In this document: positions 37,561-48,861 of the stretch, one piece after another | Layout of the letters: the number at the start of each line of letters is the position of its first letter | How positions within the stretch are numbered: position 1 is the first letter of the stretch | NCBI GenBank assembly: GCA_907163375.1 | Contig: CAJQUW010009327.1 | Location: forward strand, 1-64,000 | Source of the DNA: Prostheceraeus crozeri | Taxonomy: Eukaryota; Platyhelminthes; Polycladida; Euryleptidae | Reading direction: 5' to 3' | DNA: 64,000 bases | Notes under the pieces: model-generated | Seen by the model: the letters and a program-made list of their open reading frames with translations, nothing else | Database searches by the model: none | What the model was told of the DNA's origin: nothing | Translations under genes and position numbers: made by a program

Positions 37561-38506
37561 AGGTTTCCGTTTTTTAATTCGCTTTCAGTAAATTGTTTTT
37601 CAATATACTACCGCTGTTTTTTCATTGATTGATGAATGGTATATTAGAAACACGAACCTTCAAAGCAGTAGTCGATGTGAACGAGCCAGGAGAATAAAAA
37701 ACGACATTTTCATAAAAAATGCATAGAAATTCATATGTAAGCTACATGTATTTCTTGTGTTACTTATTGGAACATGGCATCATAAAAATGGGTCTAAAGG
37801 GCCGGTCTATCTTACCTGCGTGCTATGGTTAGAATTTGGGCCTCCATGTATCAACATCCATTTCTAACCACATTGTAGGCCTATTTCATTTGGCATTATG
37901 GTTAGGTGCCAGACAGACTTAACCGTCATTATAACTCGTCACCATTATCGCACAAGTTGAGCTGGCACTGACGCTCGATGGAAGGGCTAGCAGTTTTTAT
38001 GGCTAAGATTCCATTCTTTTTATACGATATGACTGATTCAGGTCAGAATCACTGACTGAGGAAAAGTGGTGAATGTTAAGGCGCATTGTTCTGTGGTGTT
38101 CCAACTGAAAAGATCCAAATATAGCTCTCTTCAAACCATCATTTTAGTGGCGGAATTTTTTTAAGAGTTGGCGGAATTTTTTTTGAGCGATTTCCGCCAA
38201 TTGGCGGAAGGCTCGACAACGAAAAAAACCCTGCTTCATGGCAATGTTTTCATTCACAATCCTAAAGTTAATGTGCGGTTTCTAGACCCTCTGTCTGGCA
38301 AGAAGTTGATATAAACTGCAAGAATCTCAGGGGGCGGCCAGATATCGAGTGAATGTTTATAAGTGATACAGTGTATTTTCAACTATTCATTTCAAATCGT
38401 GAATAGAAGTGAAAAGGTAATGAAAATGAATCATCACTCGACCATATTGGTGATGATAATTTTGTCCCGGATTTTCATTTTACTTGGTTGGCAGGTCTGG
38501 AGATGT

Positions 38507-38816
38507 ACACAGCTCGGGCCACGAGCCGATGTATTTTGGAAATGTTCAAGCCGAGCTGAGCCGTACTGTGTTGCATCGTAGCCGAACCGACGATCCGTAG
38601 TAATAATGGGTAAAGCATTTTCCAAAAGTAAACCGGATAGGTCTACCGCAGGTCTGCCAACACATACGGGTGTTCACAAAGGACAGATTATTGAACATCT
38701 GCTGTGTATTGAAATAAATGTATTGTTCAGTAAAAATTCATTTATATTTGTCATTGCAGTCTTAATCAAAACAGCGGCAGCATTTCAATCTTCTGAATTG
38801 CGCATATTGAATGAAT
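38507..38816. other. Flank between hAT and palindromic element
   Basis: A short open frame (38,606-38,854) runs into the start of the left arm and ends NEFLKDENVGKIKK. The mirrored minus-strand frame at the right edge ends KFLKDENVAKIKK. The shared C-terminus lies inside the mirrored arms while the upstream parts differ, so it probably reflects the arm sequence and not a host gene. Confidence 0.35.
38801..38816 (+). repeat. 16-nt direct repeat flanking the palindrome, left
   Basis: CGCATATTGAATGAAT abuts the outer edge of the left arm and recurs exactly, in the same orientation, at 62,892-62,907. The right copy lies about 62 bp outside the detectable end of the right arm. Confidence 0.6.
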
Positions 38817-39343
38817 TTTTAAAAGATGAAAACGTTGGAAAAATCAAAAAATGAAATAATTATTTAGTCTCTGCCGGTTTCAATTGGCAACAAGATGACA
38901 GAGATTAGTCGTAACCCCATTGCAAAATCAAGTGCAGTGCGGTGCAGTGATGAGTCATCGATGAGTCATCAGGCTGACTCAGCCCCCCCCCTCTGGCAGG
39001 AAGGTGAGGGAGAGGGCCAAGGATGTGCTGGGAGGAATGGGTCCGAGAGGAGGAAACGGGTCCCTCCCCCCCCTCTGGAAGGAAGGAAGGAGTGTTCGGG
39101 TAAGGGTTGGGAAGGAAGGGGATAGGAATGTGTGAGGAATAGAGTGTGGAAAGGGTGGATGTTGGTGGTGTTGGGATGAGAAAGGCTGGAATTCGGCATG
39201 AAGGAGGCCTCGGATGGGAAAACGGAGTGCAGATTCGGACTCTACGTGAAATTCTACATCTGTGGTGTGATTTCCAGCTCAATCGAACAGAAAAAGTTCT
39301 GACCTCCCCCCCCCCTCCTGCCAAACTTCCAACTTTGGTGTGA

Positions 39344-40257
39344 GAGATGGTAGGAAGTCGTGCAATAGCTCATTTGAAAGCTAAGAGTGAGAAAAATGCA
39401 GTGGAAAGCTCAGTTTGGACTCATTTTCTTGGGTTTAGGGAGGAAAATGGCAGGAAACCGTCAGAGTTGGAAAAGGCAGGTGTTGGAGGTTTTGGGATGA
39501 GAAAAGTCGTTTTTCGGGCAGAAGGAGACCTCGGAAGGGAAAATGGAGTGCAAATTCGGACGTTTTGGTCAATGTTGGGTCTGGGAACTTCGTCCCAACT
39601 CAATCGAAGAGAAAAAGTTCTGACCTCCCCCCCTCCTGCCAAACTTCCAACTTTGGTGTGAGAGATGGTAGGAAGTCGTGCAATAGCTCATTTGAAAGCT
39701 AAGAGTGAGAAAAATGCAGTGGAAAGCTCAGTTTGGACTCATTTTCTTGGGTTTAGGGAGGAAAATGGCAGGAAACCGTCAGAGTTGGAAAAGGCAGGTG
39801 TTGGAGGTTTTGGGATGAGAAAAGTCGTTTTTCGGGCAGAAGGAGACCTCGGAAGGGAAAATGGAGTGCAAATTCGGACGTTTTGGTCAATGTTGGGTCT
39901 GGGAACTTCGTCCCAACTCAATCGAAGAGAAAAAGTTCTGACCTCCCCCCCTCCTGCCAAACTTCCAACTTTGGTGTGAGAGATGGTAGGAAGTCGTGCA
40001 ATAGCTCATTTGAAAGCTAAGAGTGAGAAAAAAGCAGTGGAAAGCTCAGTTTGGACTCATTTTCTTGGGTTTAGGGAGGAAAATGGCAGGAAACCGTCAG
40101 AGTTGGAAAAGGCAGGTGTTAGAGGTTTTGGGATGAGAAAAGTCGTTTTTCGGGCAGAAGGAGACCTCGGAAGGGAAAATGGAGTGCAAATTCGGACGTT
40201 TTGGTCAATGTTGGGTCTGGGAACTTCTTCCCAACTCAATCGGAGAGAAAAAGTTCT
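39344..40257 (+). repeat. 318-bp tandem triplication, left arm only
   Basis: Units start near 39,344, 39,662 and 39,980, each beginning GAGATGGTAGGAAGTCGTG-like sequence and ending in a C-run with CTCCTGCCAAACTTCC. Units 1 and 2 are essentially identical and unit 3 differs at a few positions. The right arm has one unit (about 61,745-62,035), so the expansion happened after the arms formed. Confidence 0.85.
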
Positions 40258-40364
40258 GACGTGTCCCCCCCCCTCGGCAACGATAGAGAGAGAGAGAAAT
40301 GTGTATATTTGAAAATGAATGAAAATCATAAATGACAAATTAAACATAGCAAAAATTATATAAA

Positions 40365-41747
40365 TCACCAAAAATTAACATTAAGTTCGTGCATGAAGTA
40401 AACTGACATAAACATCATAAAAGAATTGAGGCGTCGAGATGTTCGGCACAATGGAACAATCAGTCTACCAGAACGTTCACTAACACTTGGGAAGATTGAA
40501 TGTAGCGGATGTAATGGGAAAGAGCACTTTCTGAAAAGTTTGGACGCTGAGTTCAGTCTTCTAACACTTAGAGGCTCCAAACAGCCACAAGAACATTCAA
40601 AACCACAGATGATTCTGTGTGCTCGGCGTTGAAGTTTTTCAATTTCATCAGACAAAAAAGTGGGCATAGCAATAAAGAGAGGTGTACAGTACTCCAAAAT
40701 GGATCGTAGTAAACCATTATATATGCAGAACAATTCATCTTTGGACAGAAAATTTTTTAAAACTCGAAGACAATGTAGTCTTTGAACAAAGAACGGACAT
40801 AATCAAAATGGAGATTCCATCGCAGATCACAGCTCCAAATAACCCCAAGTATCTTATGTGAATCAACAAATTGAAAATCTATAAGAGAAAATGGAATACA
40901 ATCAGGTGTCTTCTTAATAACGATTGATTTACATTTGCGAGTGTTTATTGTTAAATTCAACTTAGTCGCCCATTCAAAAACATTATGATTTTCCTCACAA
41001 ACATGGTTATTCTCACAGTTTTTGAAAAGTGGTATACAAATAGTCACGTCATCAATATATTGGACAATTGAGTTTATAGGGTATACAGTCTCTAAATTAC
41101 CCGTAACAAGATTGAAAAGAAGTGGGCCGAGGAAGGCCCCTGAGATACTCTTGATGTTACAGAGACAACTTTACTCACTACAGAATGAATACGTACGCTT
41201 TGAGACCTGTTCGACAAATATGATGATATAAATTTAATAAAATGAGGTGGGAAATTACATTGAAACGTTCTAAAATAATACCGTGATCTAAACGATCAAA
41301 TGCCTTTAATAAATCATAGGCCAGAATTTGAACGCCTGATATAGTGTCAAGATCAAGGAGAGATGTCACTGTATCATGCAACATAATAGATGCAGTAGTT
41401 GTCTATGCTTCTCGTTTTGCACCATGCTGATAAACTCCAGCTGATTCTTCAAACTTTTCACGAAAAAGATTTCCGATGATCTTCTCAAAAATTCTACCTG
41501 ATACCGGAAGAAGAGAAATCGGGCGTAAGTCTGTTACTGTGGGTCGAGTTGTCTTCGGGATCGGCGCAATATGGGCATATTTCCATAAAGTTGGAAAATA
41601 TCCATTTTGATAACAAACATTGAAAACGTGTGTTAGAGGAGTTGCAAGCTGGCTAGAGGCTGATTTGTAGAGAACCGGTGGGATTAGATCCGAACCAAAA
41701 GCTTTGTTAGGATTCAAATTCCTCAATTCTTTCACTACTTCATCCAC
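40365..41747 (-). pseudogene. LINE reverse transcriptase region
   Basis: Blocks in order on the minus strand are ELRNLNPNKAFGSDLIPPVL and PIPKTTRPTVTDLRPISLLP (41,500-41,740), the AYDLLKAFDRLDHGIILERF block (about 41,265-41,325), a YIDDVTICIPLF active-site box (about 41,025-41,060, variant of YADD), LTINTRKCKSIVIKKTPD (about 40,890-40,950), and the C-terminal SILEYCTPLFIAMP and LQRRAHRIICG. At least two frame interruptions separate these blocks. Confidence 0.75.
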
Positions 41748-42160
41748 ACCAATATAATGTTCAATAGGAAAAACGTTATTAGTACAGATCTAGCCATAAG
41801 AACCGGGCGGAAGAAAATAGGAAGAGAAAACGTCATTAATGTGATCTGTAGCACTTTGTACGGATGAGAAGTTGTTCAGGACATTTTTCAAAGAGTCATC
41901 TTTACGCCTGCCAGTTACATTGTTCGTAACGCTCCATAATTGTTTGGCAGAACCTTTTGATCGATTTCCCCAGTTAAATTTTGCTTTTTGTATTTCTTGT
42001 TTCACCTTGTCTCTCAGGTGGCAATACAAAGGGAAATTCTTGGATCTAAATGCAGTCCATCTCTGATTTATTAAGTCTTTGATGGCAGAAGTCATCCATG
42101 GTTTTTCATGGGCAGAAAAAGGTACTGTTTTAGTTTTAATATTTTCAACGAGACACAAAT

Positions 42161-42970
42161 TTACAACCTCATGAAAAATCTTGCATTTCTCTTCAGGCTA
42201 TAAAATGGTTTATAGATTTCATTCCAATTAACATTTTCAAGAGATGTAACAAACGACATAATATTACTCGATTTCAAATCATATACAGTTTTGAAAGATT
42301 CCAGTTGATTATCATTAACATCAGACTTAACACGACAAAATCGTATTGTGATCAGAAGATCCAATCGGTAATCCAACTTCACACTGATACATCGGAACTA
42401 GGTAGTCACTCATCAAAACATAGTCCAAAATATTGTTCCCACGGGTTGGTGTAAACACAATCTGAGTTGAACCCAATTTAGAACTCATATCATGAATAGG
42501 TACATTATTAAAGTCACCGCATACAATAGAATTGGGGCCGTATCCCAGACATAAGTATTTATCAAGGTTTGCAATGGTACAATTTTCTACATCAGATAAT
42601 GATTGAACATTGAGATTTGGGGGGATGTACATACAAAGCAAATTAGTTCAAAGGTTGGGAAAAGCAATAAAAGAGACTCAAAAAATGTAGGATGACTGTC
42701 AAGTTCAAGTCTTTGCACTTTAATTGAGTTGTTGACATAGATACAAACTCCTCCACCCACTCGATCACATCGATCAGCTCTAAACAGAGAAAATGATGGC
42801 AATGAGACAAGTGAATCAGGAATGGTACTATTTAGCCATGATTCCGTTATACAAATGAAATGGGGTCTGAGAATTTGAGTAAGTGAGTACAAATCATCAA
42901 CCTTCTTAAAGAGCGATCTCACATTAGCAACAAGAAATGAAGGAGCAGTAGCGGGAAGTAGATTAGACAC
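42161..42970 (-). pseudogene. LINE apurinic-like endonuclease region
   Basis: The APE-type signature is visible in pieces: FLVANVRSLFKKVDDLYSLT, HFICITESWLNSTIPDS (the TE.W motif), CDRVGGGVCIYVNNSIKV, SIVCGDFNNVPIHDMSS (the GDFN motif) and LPIGSSDHNTILSC (the SDH motif). The frame shifts once around 42,640, and the linker toward the reverse transcriptase is in other frames. Confidence 0.8.
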
Positions 42971-43072
42971 ATTTCTTTTACAGGGTAAAAAATTCAGTGA
43001 AAATTTCTTACAGAATCACGCGGGACGACTTTATCTCCAAAAATGATCACATCTTCACCATTGTTTCTTCTT

Positions 43073-43723
43073 TCACGTAAGATTGCTAGGCATTGTTTCC
43101 TTTTTCTCCTGCTGAAAAATGGTTAGATCATTCTTGATGAATACTGATGAAAATTTTTCTGAACTCTTTAACTCTGAAGTTTTCTTGAGGACTGCAATTT
43201 TTTGTTCCAAATTCTTAAATTTGATGCGAAGTGGGCGGATCTTGTTCGACTTAGAATTCGGTCTACCCAAACGATGATGTTTGACAACTTCGACATCTTT
43301 AGAAACATCTAAGCAATCAAGCACTTCTTCGATGTTACTGGAATCCCACTCATTTCTTTCTTTTAGTGTTCCTTGCTTTAGCTCATCAATTCCAAAAATC
43401 AAGACTTGATTTTCTTTCATACGTCTCTGCTTAAGCTCTTGTAAAATTCTTTCAAGGATAGACTCTGAGATCAGCTCAAGATTATGGTCAATTTCTGTAT
43501 ATTGTTTCTCCAGATGACTAACACGCGTAGTGAGATTAGTGATAGTATTTTTAAGTTCATCAATCTCTGATTTTAAACTATCAATCACTTCATCCTTAGA
43601 CTTTTCAATTAATTGCTTCAGCTCATTGAACATCCCACTTGTTAATGAGGCTGACCGCAGTTCTCTTGCATTAGCTTTGGGAGTGTTTGTCGAGTTTGGC
43701 ATTTCTAAGCAAAATATGGACAA
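43073..43723 (-). CDS. LINE ORF1 protein (coiled coil and RRM-like)
   Basis: This is a 216-residue frame. Residues about 30-95 form a heptad-rich coiled coil (FNELKQLIEKSKDEVIDSLK; ITNLTTRVSHLEKQYTEI). After a basic linker an RRM-like fold follows (NQVLIFGIDELKQ; VVKHHRLGRPNS; RPLRIKFKNLEQKIAVLKKT). This is the architecture of ORF1 RNA-binding proteins of CR1/L2/Jockey-like LINEs, which coat the element RNA. The frame ends in PSNLT, while the next frame continues with coding-like sequence, so the C-terminus has probably been lost by a frameshift. Confidence 0.75.
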   Translation of the reverse strand: MSIFCLEMPNSTNTPKANARELRSASLTSGMFNELKQLIEKSKDEVIDSLKSEIDELKNTITNLTTRVSHLEKQYTEIDHNLELISESILERILQELKQRRMKENQVLIFGIDELKQGTLKERNEWDSSNIEEVLDCLDVSKDVEVVKHHRLGRPNSKSNKIRPLRIKFKNLEQKIAVLKKTSELKSSEKFSSVFIKNDLTIFQQEKKETMPSNLT

Positions 43724-44506
43724 AACTTTAGATCTATAATTATTAGGGTCTCGACCATAGGCAACGGTTCGATCCTGGATACGTGAAGATCTCGAGCAGA
43801 CAGTTTAACCGATACACCACCACTGAATGTACACTAATTTACAATTCAGCAAATGCAATTCCTGAATTACGTCAGAGCCGTGCGAGCGTAGGACGAGATT
43901 TAGTGACGTCACAGTTTCCACCACGCCAACCAAGACACAAAGAGAATAGCTCATCGGTCACGTAGTCGCAAAAAATGAAATTGAACGACTTTACGAAGTA
44001 ATTCCACAGAAAACGAGAAAGTAATGACCACAGGTGAATTCAGGAAGACATGAGCTTTCTAATGATGTAAAAAATTTGAAGATGGCGCCACTGGAAATCA
44101 CTTTAACAGCAATATATTCCGATACGAATCACAATGCGCAAGAGCGACGACCGTCCTCGATGCCGTCCAAGCGACAGCGATCTTCTAACTTTGGTTGTAG
44201 ACATCGTACAAAGTCGTGCCATAGCTCGTTTGAAAGCTGGGAGTCAGACAAATTCAGTGGAAAACATTGCTTGTTCGTATCTGCCTTCGTTTAGAGGTGA
44301 GATGTTACTGAAAATTTGGGACCTTGGCGAAAAAAAGACAGAGTTAGAATTTTTGCGATGGCTGTCGGCTGTAGAGCCAAAACGAAGCATCGGATGGGAA
44401 AATGGAGGGCAGATTCGGATTCAGCGTCAAATTCTACTTGGCAATGGCTTATTTCCAGCTCAATCGGAGCACTAGAACCGGAGATAGACGGGTTTTTAGT
44501 GTTTGA

Positions 44507-45371
44507 TCAGGGCTCAATTTTGGGTCCCCTTCTTTTCGCTGTCTTTGTCAATGACATGCCATCCTTTATTTGCACCAAGCTGATAGCTTACGCTGACGAC
44601 ATCACATTGATTCACATGACTGATGATGGCGATGACTGTTCCTTTCAGAGTGATGTTGATCTTTTTGTTGCTTGGGCTGACAGAAAAAAACTCAAGATAA
44701 ATGTTGACAAGACTAAAAGCCTTGACGTCAGTCGCTTGCCTGTTCCGTTTAACAATAAACCGATTTTTATAAATGGAACTGTAATTGAACAAGTCAATGA
44801 TCTCAAAATCCTTGGTGTAATTTTTAGCCATGATCTGTCCTGGAACTCTCAGTGCAAATATTTGTTAGGTAAATGTTGTCGGTCGTTATCTTTTGTTAAA
44901 CGTTTAAAGTACAATGGAAATGCTTCTTCGGTACTATGGCGTGCATACACTGGCCTGGTTCTTTCCCAATTGTGCTATTCGTGGCCTGTTATTTGTGATT
45001 TAAATGTGTGTCAACTCAAAAAGTTCGAGCACCTACATAAAGTGGCTAAACGTTGGTGCAATACTCCCTCGAAACCGTCTCTCCATCATTCGCTGCAAAA
45101 GACTTGTACACGTCTAATAACAAAAATTGCTGACAATCCTGAAACGCATCCTATTGCCGAATATTTCGTCGTCAGGGATTCGAACTGCGGTCGAGTACGA
45201 CACAAACGCAGACTATTCCCATTGAAGCGCAAGCAAGCGTACTATAACAAATCATTTGTAAAATTTTCTACGCTGTCATAATTTTCCTTTTCTTGTCATG
45301 CACGGTGTATTCATGAAATCATGTACCGCTCGTTGTACTGAAATAAAGTGATATTATTATTATTATTATTA
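44507..45371 (+). mobile_element. 5'-truncated LINE fragment with (ATT)n tail
   Basis: A second interruption of the left arm. The right arm reads through at TTTGAATGATGGG, whereas here TTGA is repeated on both sides (44,503-44,506 and 45,372-45,375). The insert begins within the reverse transcriptase at QGSILGPLLFAVFVNDMP, has LIAYADDITLIH (YADD), NVDKTKSLDV, LKILGVIFSHDLSWNSQCKY and the C-terminal thumb to KFSTLS. It then has AATAAAG and an (ATT)n tail (45,353-45,371). The remaining frame of about 250 codons is intact, suggesting a young insertion. It is a different family from the 40,285-44,177 LINE. Confidence 0.85.
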
Positions 45372-45410
45372 TTGAATGATGGGTATTACGTCATCAGCTG
45401 ATCGCCACAC

Positions 45411-45421
45411 ACTATATAAGT
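45411..45421 (+). promoter_or_regulatory. TATA motif of the left arm
   Basis: ACTATATAAGTG lies in the left arm facing inward, with its mirror in the right arm at 61,451. The same 11-mer, CTATATAAGTG, precedes two core genes. Confidence 0.45.
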
Positions 45422-45835
45422 GGAAACTCGGCTTGTGGAAATCAGTTCTCCTCCCGACTATGTTGGGGTAGGTGAATTCCGGAGCTCCGATGATAGCATT
45501 GAAAATCTGAAAAACCGGGTTTCTGTAAGAAACCGACTTAGAAAATTTCATTGCTGATATCAGCTAAGGCGTCAGACTTAGAGGTTCGCCAGGAGATGGC
45601 CTTCGTCTCCAGGCCATAAAAGACTCCAAAACTTTAAAAGCTTGTAACTTTGCTTCTACAAGTCCGTTTGACTTGATTCAAAAAAGGTTCGGTTGCTATT
45701 GACCTGCCCTAAGTGATAAACTACTTATAAAATTTCATAAGTAGTGCTAAAAAGTTGAAAAATTGAAATTCACTAGTTTTGGAGGTTTTCTGGGGTTTTC
45801 GACCCTGCTGAAGTCAACTAGATGATTTTTAATGA

Positions 45836-46962
45836 TGTCTGAGCCAGTCTTCTCATGGTATTAGCGGCTTTTCACTGAAAGCGAGCAAGACACGGAGAGT
45901 TTTGCTGTAATATTCCACTGACAGGGTGTTCCTTCGGGACGGTGGACGATGCCGTAGTGATAAGTGTGGCAAGGGAGTGTGTCATAGTTTAGACCGAAAC
46001 CGCTGGGGCAACTCATGTCTCATGTTGGGCATTTGACACAGTTCTCAACGTAGCACTTTGAACGCAAATCGGTTGAGTCTTAGCTATCTTGTCATGGGTG
46101 GCCTCTAAACATCTCCATTGCAAAACGCTGGTGAATCAAGCTCTCTACGGCTTGCTATCAAGCTGCTCAAAGTCTGTCAACCTCTTACCAACTCTACAGG
46201 CTTTCATGTCTGAGCCAGTCTTCTCATGGACTAAGCAGCTTTTCACTGAAAGCGAGCAAGACACGGAGAGTTTTTGCTGTAATATTCCACTGACAGGGTG
46301 TTCCTTCGGGATGGCGGACGATGCCGTAGTGATACATGTAAGTGTGGCAAGGGAGTGTGTCATAGTTTAGACCGAAACCGCTGGGGCGACTCATGTCTCA
46401 TGTTGGGCATTTGACACAGTTCTCAACGTAGCACTTTGAACGCCAATCGGTTGAGTCTTAGCTATCTTGTCATGGGTGGCCTCTAAACATCTCCATTGCA
46501 AAACGCTGGTGAATCAAGCTCTCTACGGCTTGCTATCAAGCTGCTCAAAGTCTGTCAACCTCTTACCAACTCTACAGGTTTTCATGTCTGAGCCAGTCTT
46601 CTCATGGACTAAGCAGCTTTTCACTGAAAGCGAGCAAGACACGGAGAGTTTTGCTGTAATATTCCACTGACAGGGTGTTCCTTCGGGACGGCGGACGATG
46701 CCGTAGTGATACATGTAAGTGTGGCAAGGGAGTGTGTCATAGTTTAGACCGAAACCGCTGGGGCAACTCATGTCTCATGTTGGGCATTTGACACAGTTCT
46801 CAACGTAGCACTTTGAACGCCAATCGGTTGAGTCTTAGCTATCTTGTCATGGGTGGCCTCTAAACATCTCCATTGCAAAACGCTGGTGAATCAAGCTCTC
46901 TACGGCTTGCTATCAAGCTGCTCAAAGTCTGTCAACCTCTTACCAACTCCACCGGTTTTCAT
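45836..46962 (+). repeat. 378-bp tandem array, left arm
   Basis: About three units start at TGTCTGAGCCAGTCTTCTCA (45,836, 46,207, 46,585; the first is shorter) with nearly identical sequence. A partial fourth unit diverges after 46,963. The mirror array lies at 59,900-61,040. Repeats of this kind in the TIRs of virus-like elements may serve replication or packaging, but that is speculative. Confidence 0.85.
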
Positions 46963-47309
46963 GTCTGGCGATCAAGTCATGGACGGTGCACGATTTTCGG
47001 TGTGATACTTCCTGTGGGTGATTTCGAGACAGCGGTGAAGTCCGTAGCTGCACGGGACGTGGGCAATGGTAATCCTTGTGAAACCTCTCTGTGTCATGTT
47101 TGCAATTTTTCGTCTCAACGTTGTACTCTGACCGCCAGGGCGACATTTAGCTATCTGTCACAGGTTACCTCATAAAATCTCCATTGCACTTGTCTCCCGA
47201 CAGTTGGCCAACCATGCGAGAATGAACCATCAGTTCTTCTTGTCTCTATCACGGAGACGAAATGATGAAGGAATGAAGGGAGGACATTCATGCGCCACAC
47301 GCAACACAT

Positions 47310-48050
47310 CACAGACTTCTCTCTTCGCTAGTGAACAAGCTCTTGTCAGTGTCGTCAGAAACTAGCATGTTGTACAAAAGTTTTATTGCAACACAGGTTG
47401 ATGTATAGTTAGAAAGTTTGATCATCAACGTTTTATTCGTAAGTCTAGTCAGAAACTGTATCATGGTTTGTAAAAGCAAAGTTAGTGTAGTCAACTAGTT
47501 CTTTACCGCGACACCCGTTTGAGAAAGTAAAGTCTGATCATCGAAGTTAAATTCTTGAGTGTCGTTAGAAAGTGTATCATGGTTTGCAAAAGTTTTATTG
47601 ATGTATAGTTAGAAAAGTTTGATCATGGTGTTTTATGAAACACAAATGTCATAAATGTTAGTGTTAGTGTAGTCAACTAGTTTTACTACGACACATGTTT
47701 GTAAAAGTACAGGTCAGAAAGTGTATCATGGTTTGCAAAAGTTTTATTGCAACACAGGTTGATGTATAGTTAGAAAAGTTTGATCATGATGTTTTATGAA
47801 ACACACATGTCATGAAATGCAAGTGTTAGTGTAGTCAAATAAATTACCTCGACGCACGTTTGTGAAAATAAAGTTTGATCATTGACGTTGTATTCGTAAG
47901 TCTAGTCAGAAAGTGTATCATGGTTTGTGAAAGTTTTACTACAACACAGGTTGATGTATAGTTAGAAAAGTTTGATAATCGAAGGTTTATTCGCAAGTCT
48001 AGTCAGAAAGTGTATCATGTTGTACAAAGTTTTTACTGCCACACAGGTTG
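47310..48050 (+). repeat. Inner short-period array, left arm
   Basis: Imperfect repeats alternate blocks such as GTGTATCATGGTTTGCAAAA, AACACAGGTTGATGTATAGT and GTGTTAGTGTAGTCAACTAG. Repeat units are about 110-190 bp with variable loss. The mirror lies at 58,745-59,545. Confidence 0.75.
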
Positions 48051-48125
48051 ATAAAGTGAAAAAAGGAATCTTCATCTAAATTAGAATCATTCTGATTGGT
48101 TGTTGAGGAATTCATTGTTAAATAA

Positions 48126-48136
48126 CTATATAAGTG
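48126..48136 (+). promoter_or_regulatory. TATA box of accessory gene 1
   Basis: CTATATAAGTG lies 50 bp before the ATG at 48,186, a sensible distance for a short 5' leader. It is identical to the motif at 49,236-49,246 (minus strand) and in both arms. Confidence 0.6.
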
Positions 48137-48185
48137 AAACGATTGCAGCACTTCTCACTCACGTTATACGATCGAACACTCTAGT

Positions 48186-48440
48186 ATGGCAAATTCTTCT
48201 GAAGCCATGAATATTTTCTTCAAAATTTTCGAAGTTGTTGACGAGTGGGATGAAGACAAGCGTGAACAAGAGGAGGAGTCCCGCAAGAAAGTCGTCATTG
48301 AAACAGTAGTGTGGACTGATGCTGAATTCACGCCAAAAACGACGCGTGTTAGAAAAGTGCCCGACGCACCAAAACGGCCAAGGTGTTATAAAGTGTACAG
48401 TGACTTAGAGGTTATTCCGCTTGACTTTTCCTCGCTGTAA
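48186..48440 (+). CDS. Accessory gene 1, 84-residue acidic protein
   Basis: This intact small frame of the element encodes a helical acidic segment (EVVDEWDEDKREQEEESRKK), then VVIETVVWTDAEFTPKTT and a C-terminal block PDAPKRPRCYKVYSDLEVIP followed by LDF. The last block resembles NAPRKRQVKTIYDGEVEPLQF of the convergent gene at 48,862-49,200, so the two may share a partner-binding motif or a common origin. No family was recognised. Its position beside the arm, its orientation opposite to the structural genes and its TATA box suggest an early or regulatory role, which is inferred. Confidence 0.55.
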   Translation: MANSSEAMNIFFKIFEVVDEWDEDKREQEEESRKKVVIETVVWTDAEFTPKTTRVRKVPDAPKRPRCYKVYSDLEVIPLDFSSL

Positions 48441-48861
48441 AGTATATGTGATTCAATTATCAGTAAACCTACATACTACATGTCTTTGTTTTGCAATGTA
48501 TTTATCTTGAAATGGAAATAAATGGAGGAATTTAGATATGGGATTAGTTAACACATTTACTATCGGTCTACTTTTCTATCAAAAGGGATCATACCATTAG
48601 AGAGGATAGAAAATGATTTTGTATACGTGTGGTATAAGAGTGACAAGCAGAACTCATGACTCATTCTCAGATAACGCTGCTTCAAGTGATTCACCTAAAT
48701 CATGTTTTATATCATGAACGATTTCTAGTAACTGTGTTAAGTGTCTAGATGATAGGATATCTTATTCTAACAATAGCTCCCAATTGATACTATGCTTACT
48801 CGATGATCCTTTCGAAGCCATGTAGTTTATATGAAGGAAAAACAACAGTCATAATACACAT
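48441..48861. other. Gap between convergent accessory genes
   Basis: AT-rich sequence with AATAAA-like sites on both strands (near 48,517), suitable for 3' ends of the converging transcripts. No further gene could be supported. Confidence 0.4.

Larger units (their letters stand above)
35130..38498 (+). mobile_element. hAT transposon, 3.4 kb, degraded
   Basis: The left end AGACCTGCCAACTG and the right end, whose reverse complement is AGACCTGCCAACCA, form short inverted repeats, both followed inward by CCGGA motifs. The flanking octamers GGATATGT (35,122-35,129) and GGAGATGT (38,499-38,506) differ at one position, matching the hAT 8-bp duplication. The element carries degraded transposase sequence (35,168-36,735) and a degenerate tandem array (37,080-37,560). 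An exact 18-nt palindrome, TTCCGCCAATTGGCGGAA, lies near 38,190. Confidence 0.8.
40285..44177 (-). mobile_element. Near full-length CR1/Jockey-like LINE, 3.9 kb
   Basis: The left arm is interrupted exactly where the right arm reads through: CGAT occurs on both sides (40,281-40,284 and 44,178-44,181) and only once in the right arm. On the minus strand the order is 5' leader, ORF1 (coiled coil plus RRM-like), AP endonuclease, reverse transcriptase and a 3' end of (CTCT)n. Frames are interrupted in several places, so it is inactive. Assignment to CR1/Jockey-type clades rests on the APE endonuclease, the YIDD box and a microsatellite instead of poly(A) at the 3' end. Confidence 0.8.
38817..48050 (+). 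repeat. Left arm (TIR), enlarged by insertions
   Basis: The arm mirrors 58,745-62,830. Inserted into it are a LINE (40,285-44,177) and a second LINE (44,507-45,371). A 318-bp unit is present three times where the right arm has one. From the outer to the inner side it holds C-rich sequence with CCCCCCCTCTGG motifs, the 318-bp units, a terminal-promoter segment near 45,411, three 378-bp tandem units and an inner array of shorter repeats. Open frames of 60-100 residues inside the arm occur in both arms because of mirroring and are not credible genes. Confidence 0.8.

Noticed and set aside
38905-40371. Minus- and plus-strand open frames of 70-140 residues in the outer left arm
   Set aside because: They follow the 318-bp repeat units and C-runs, appear on both strands and end at unit boundaries.
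46089-47175. Open frames of 67-100 residues in the left arm, repeated in mirror image at 59,691-60,777
   Set aside because: They exist in both arms and in several tandem units because the DNA is repeated. Their composition and lack of domains do not support coding function.
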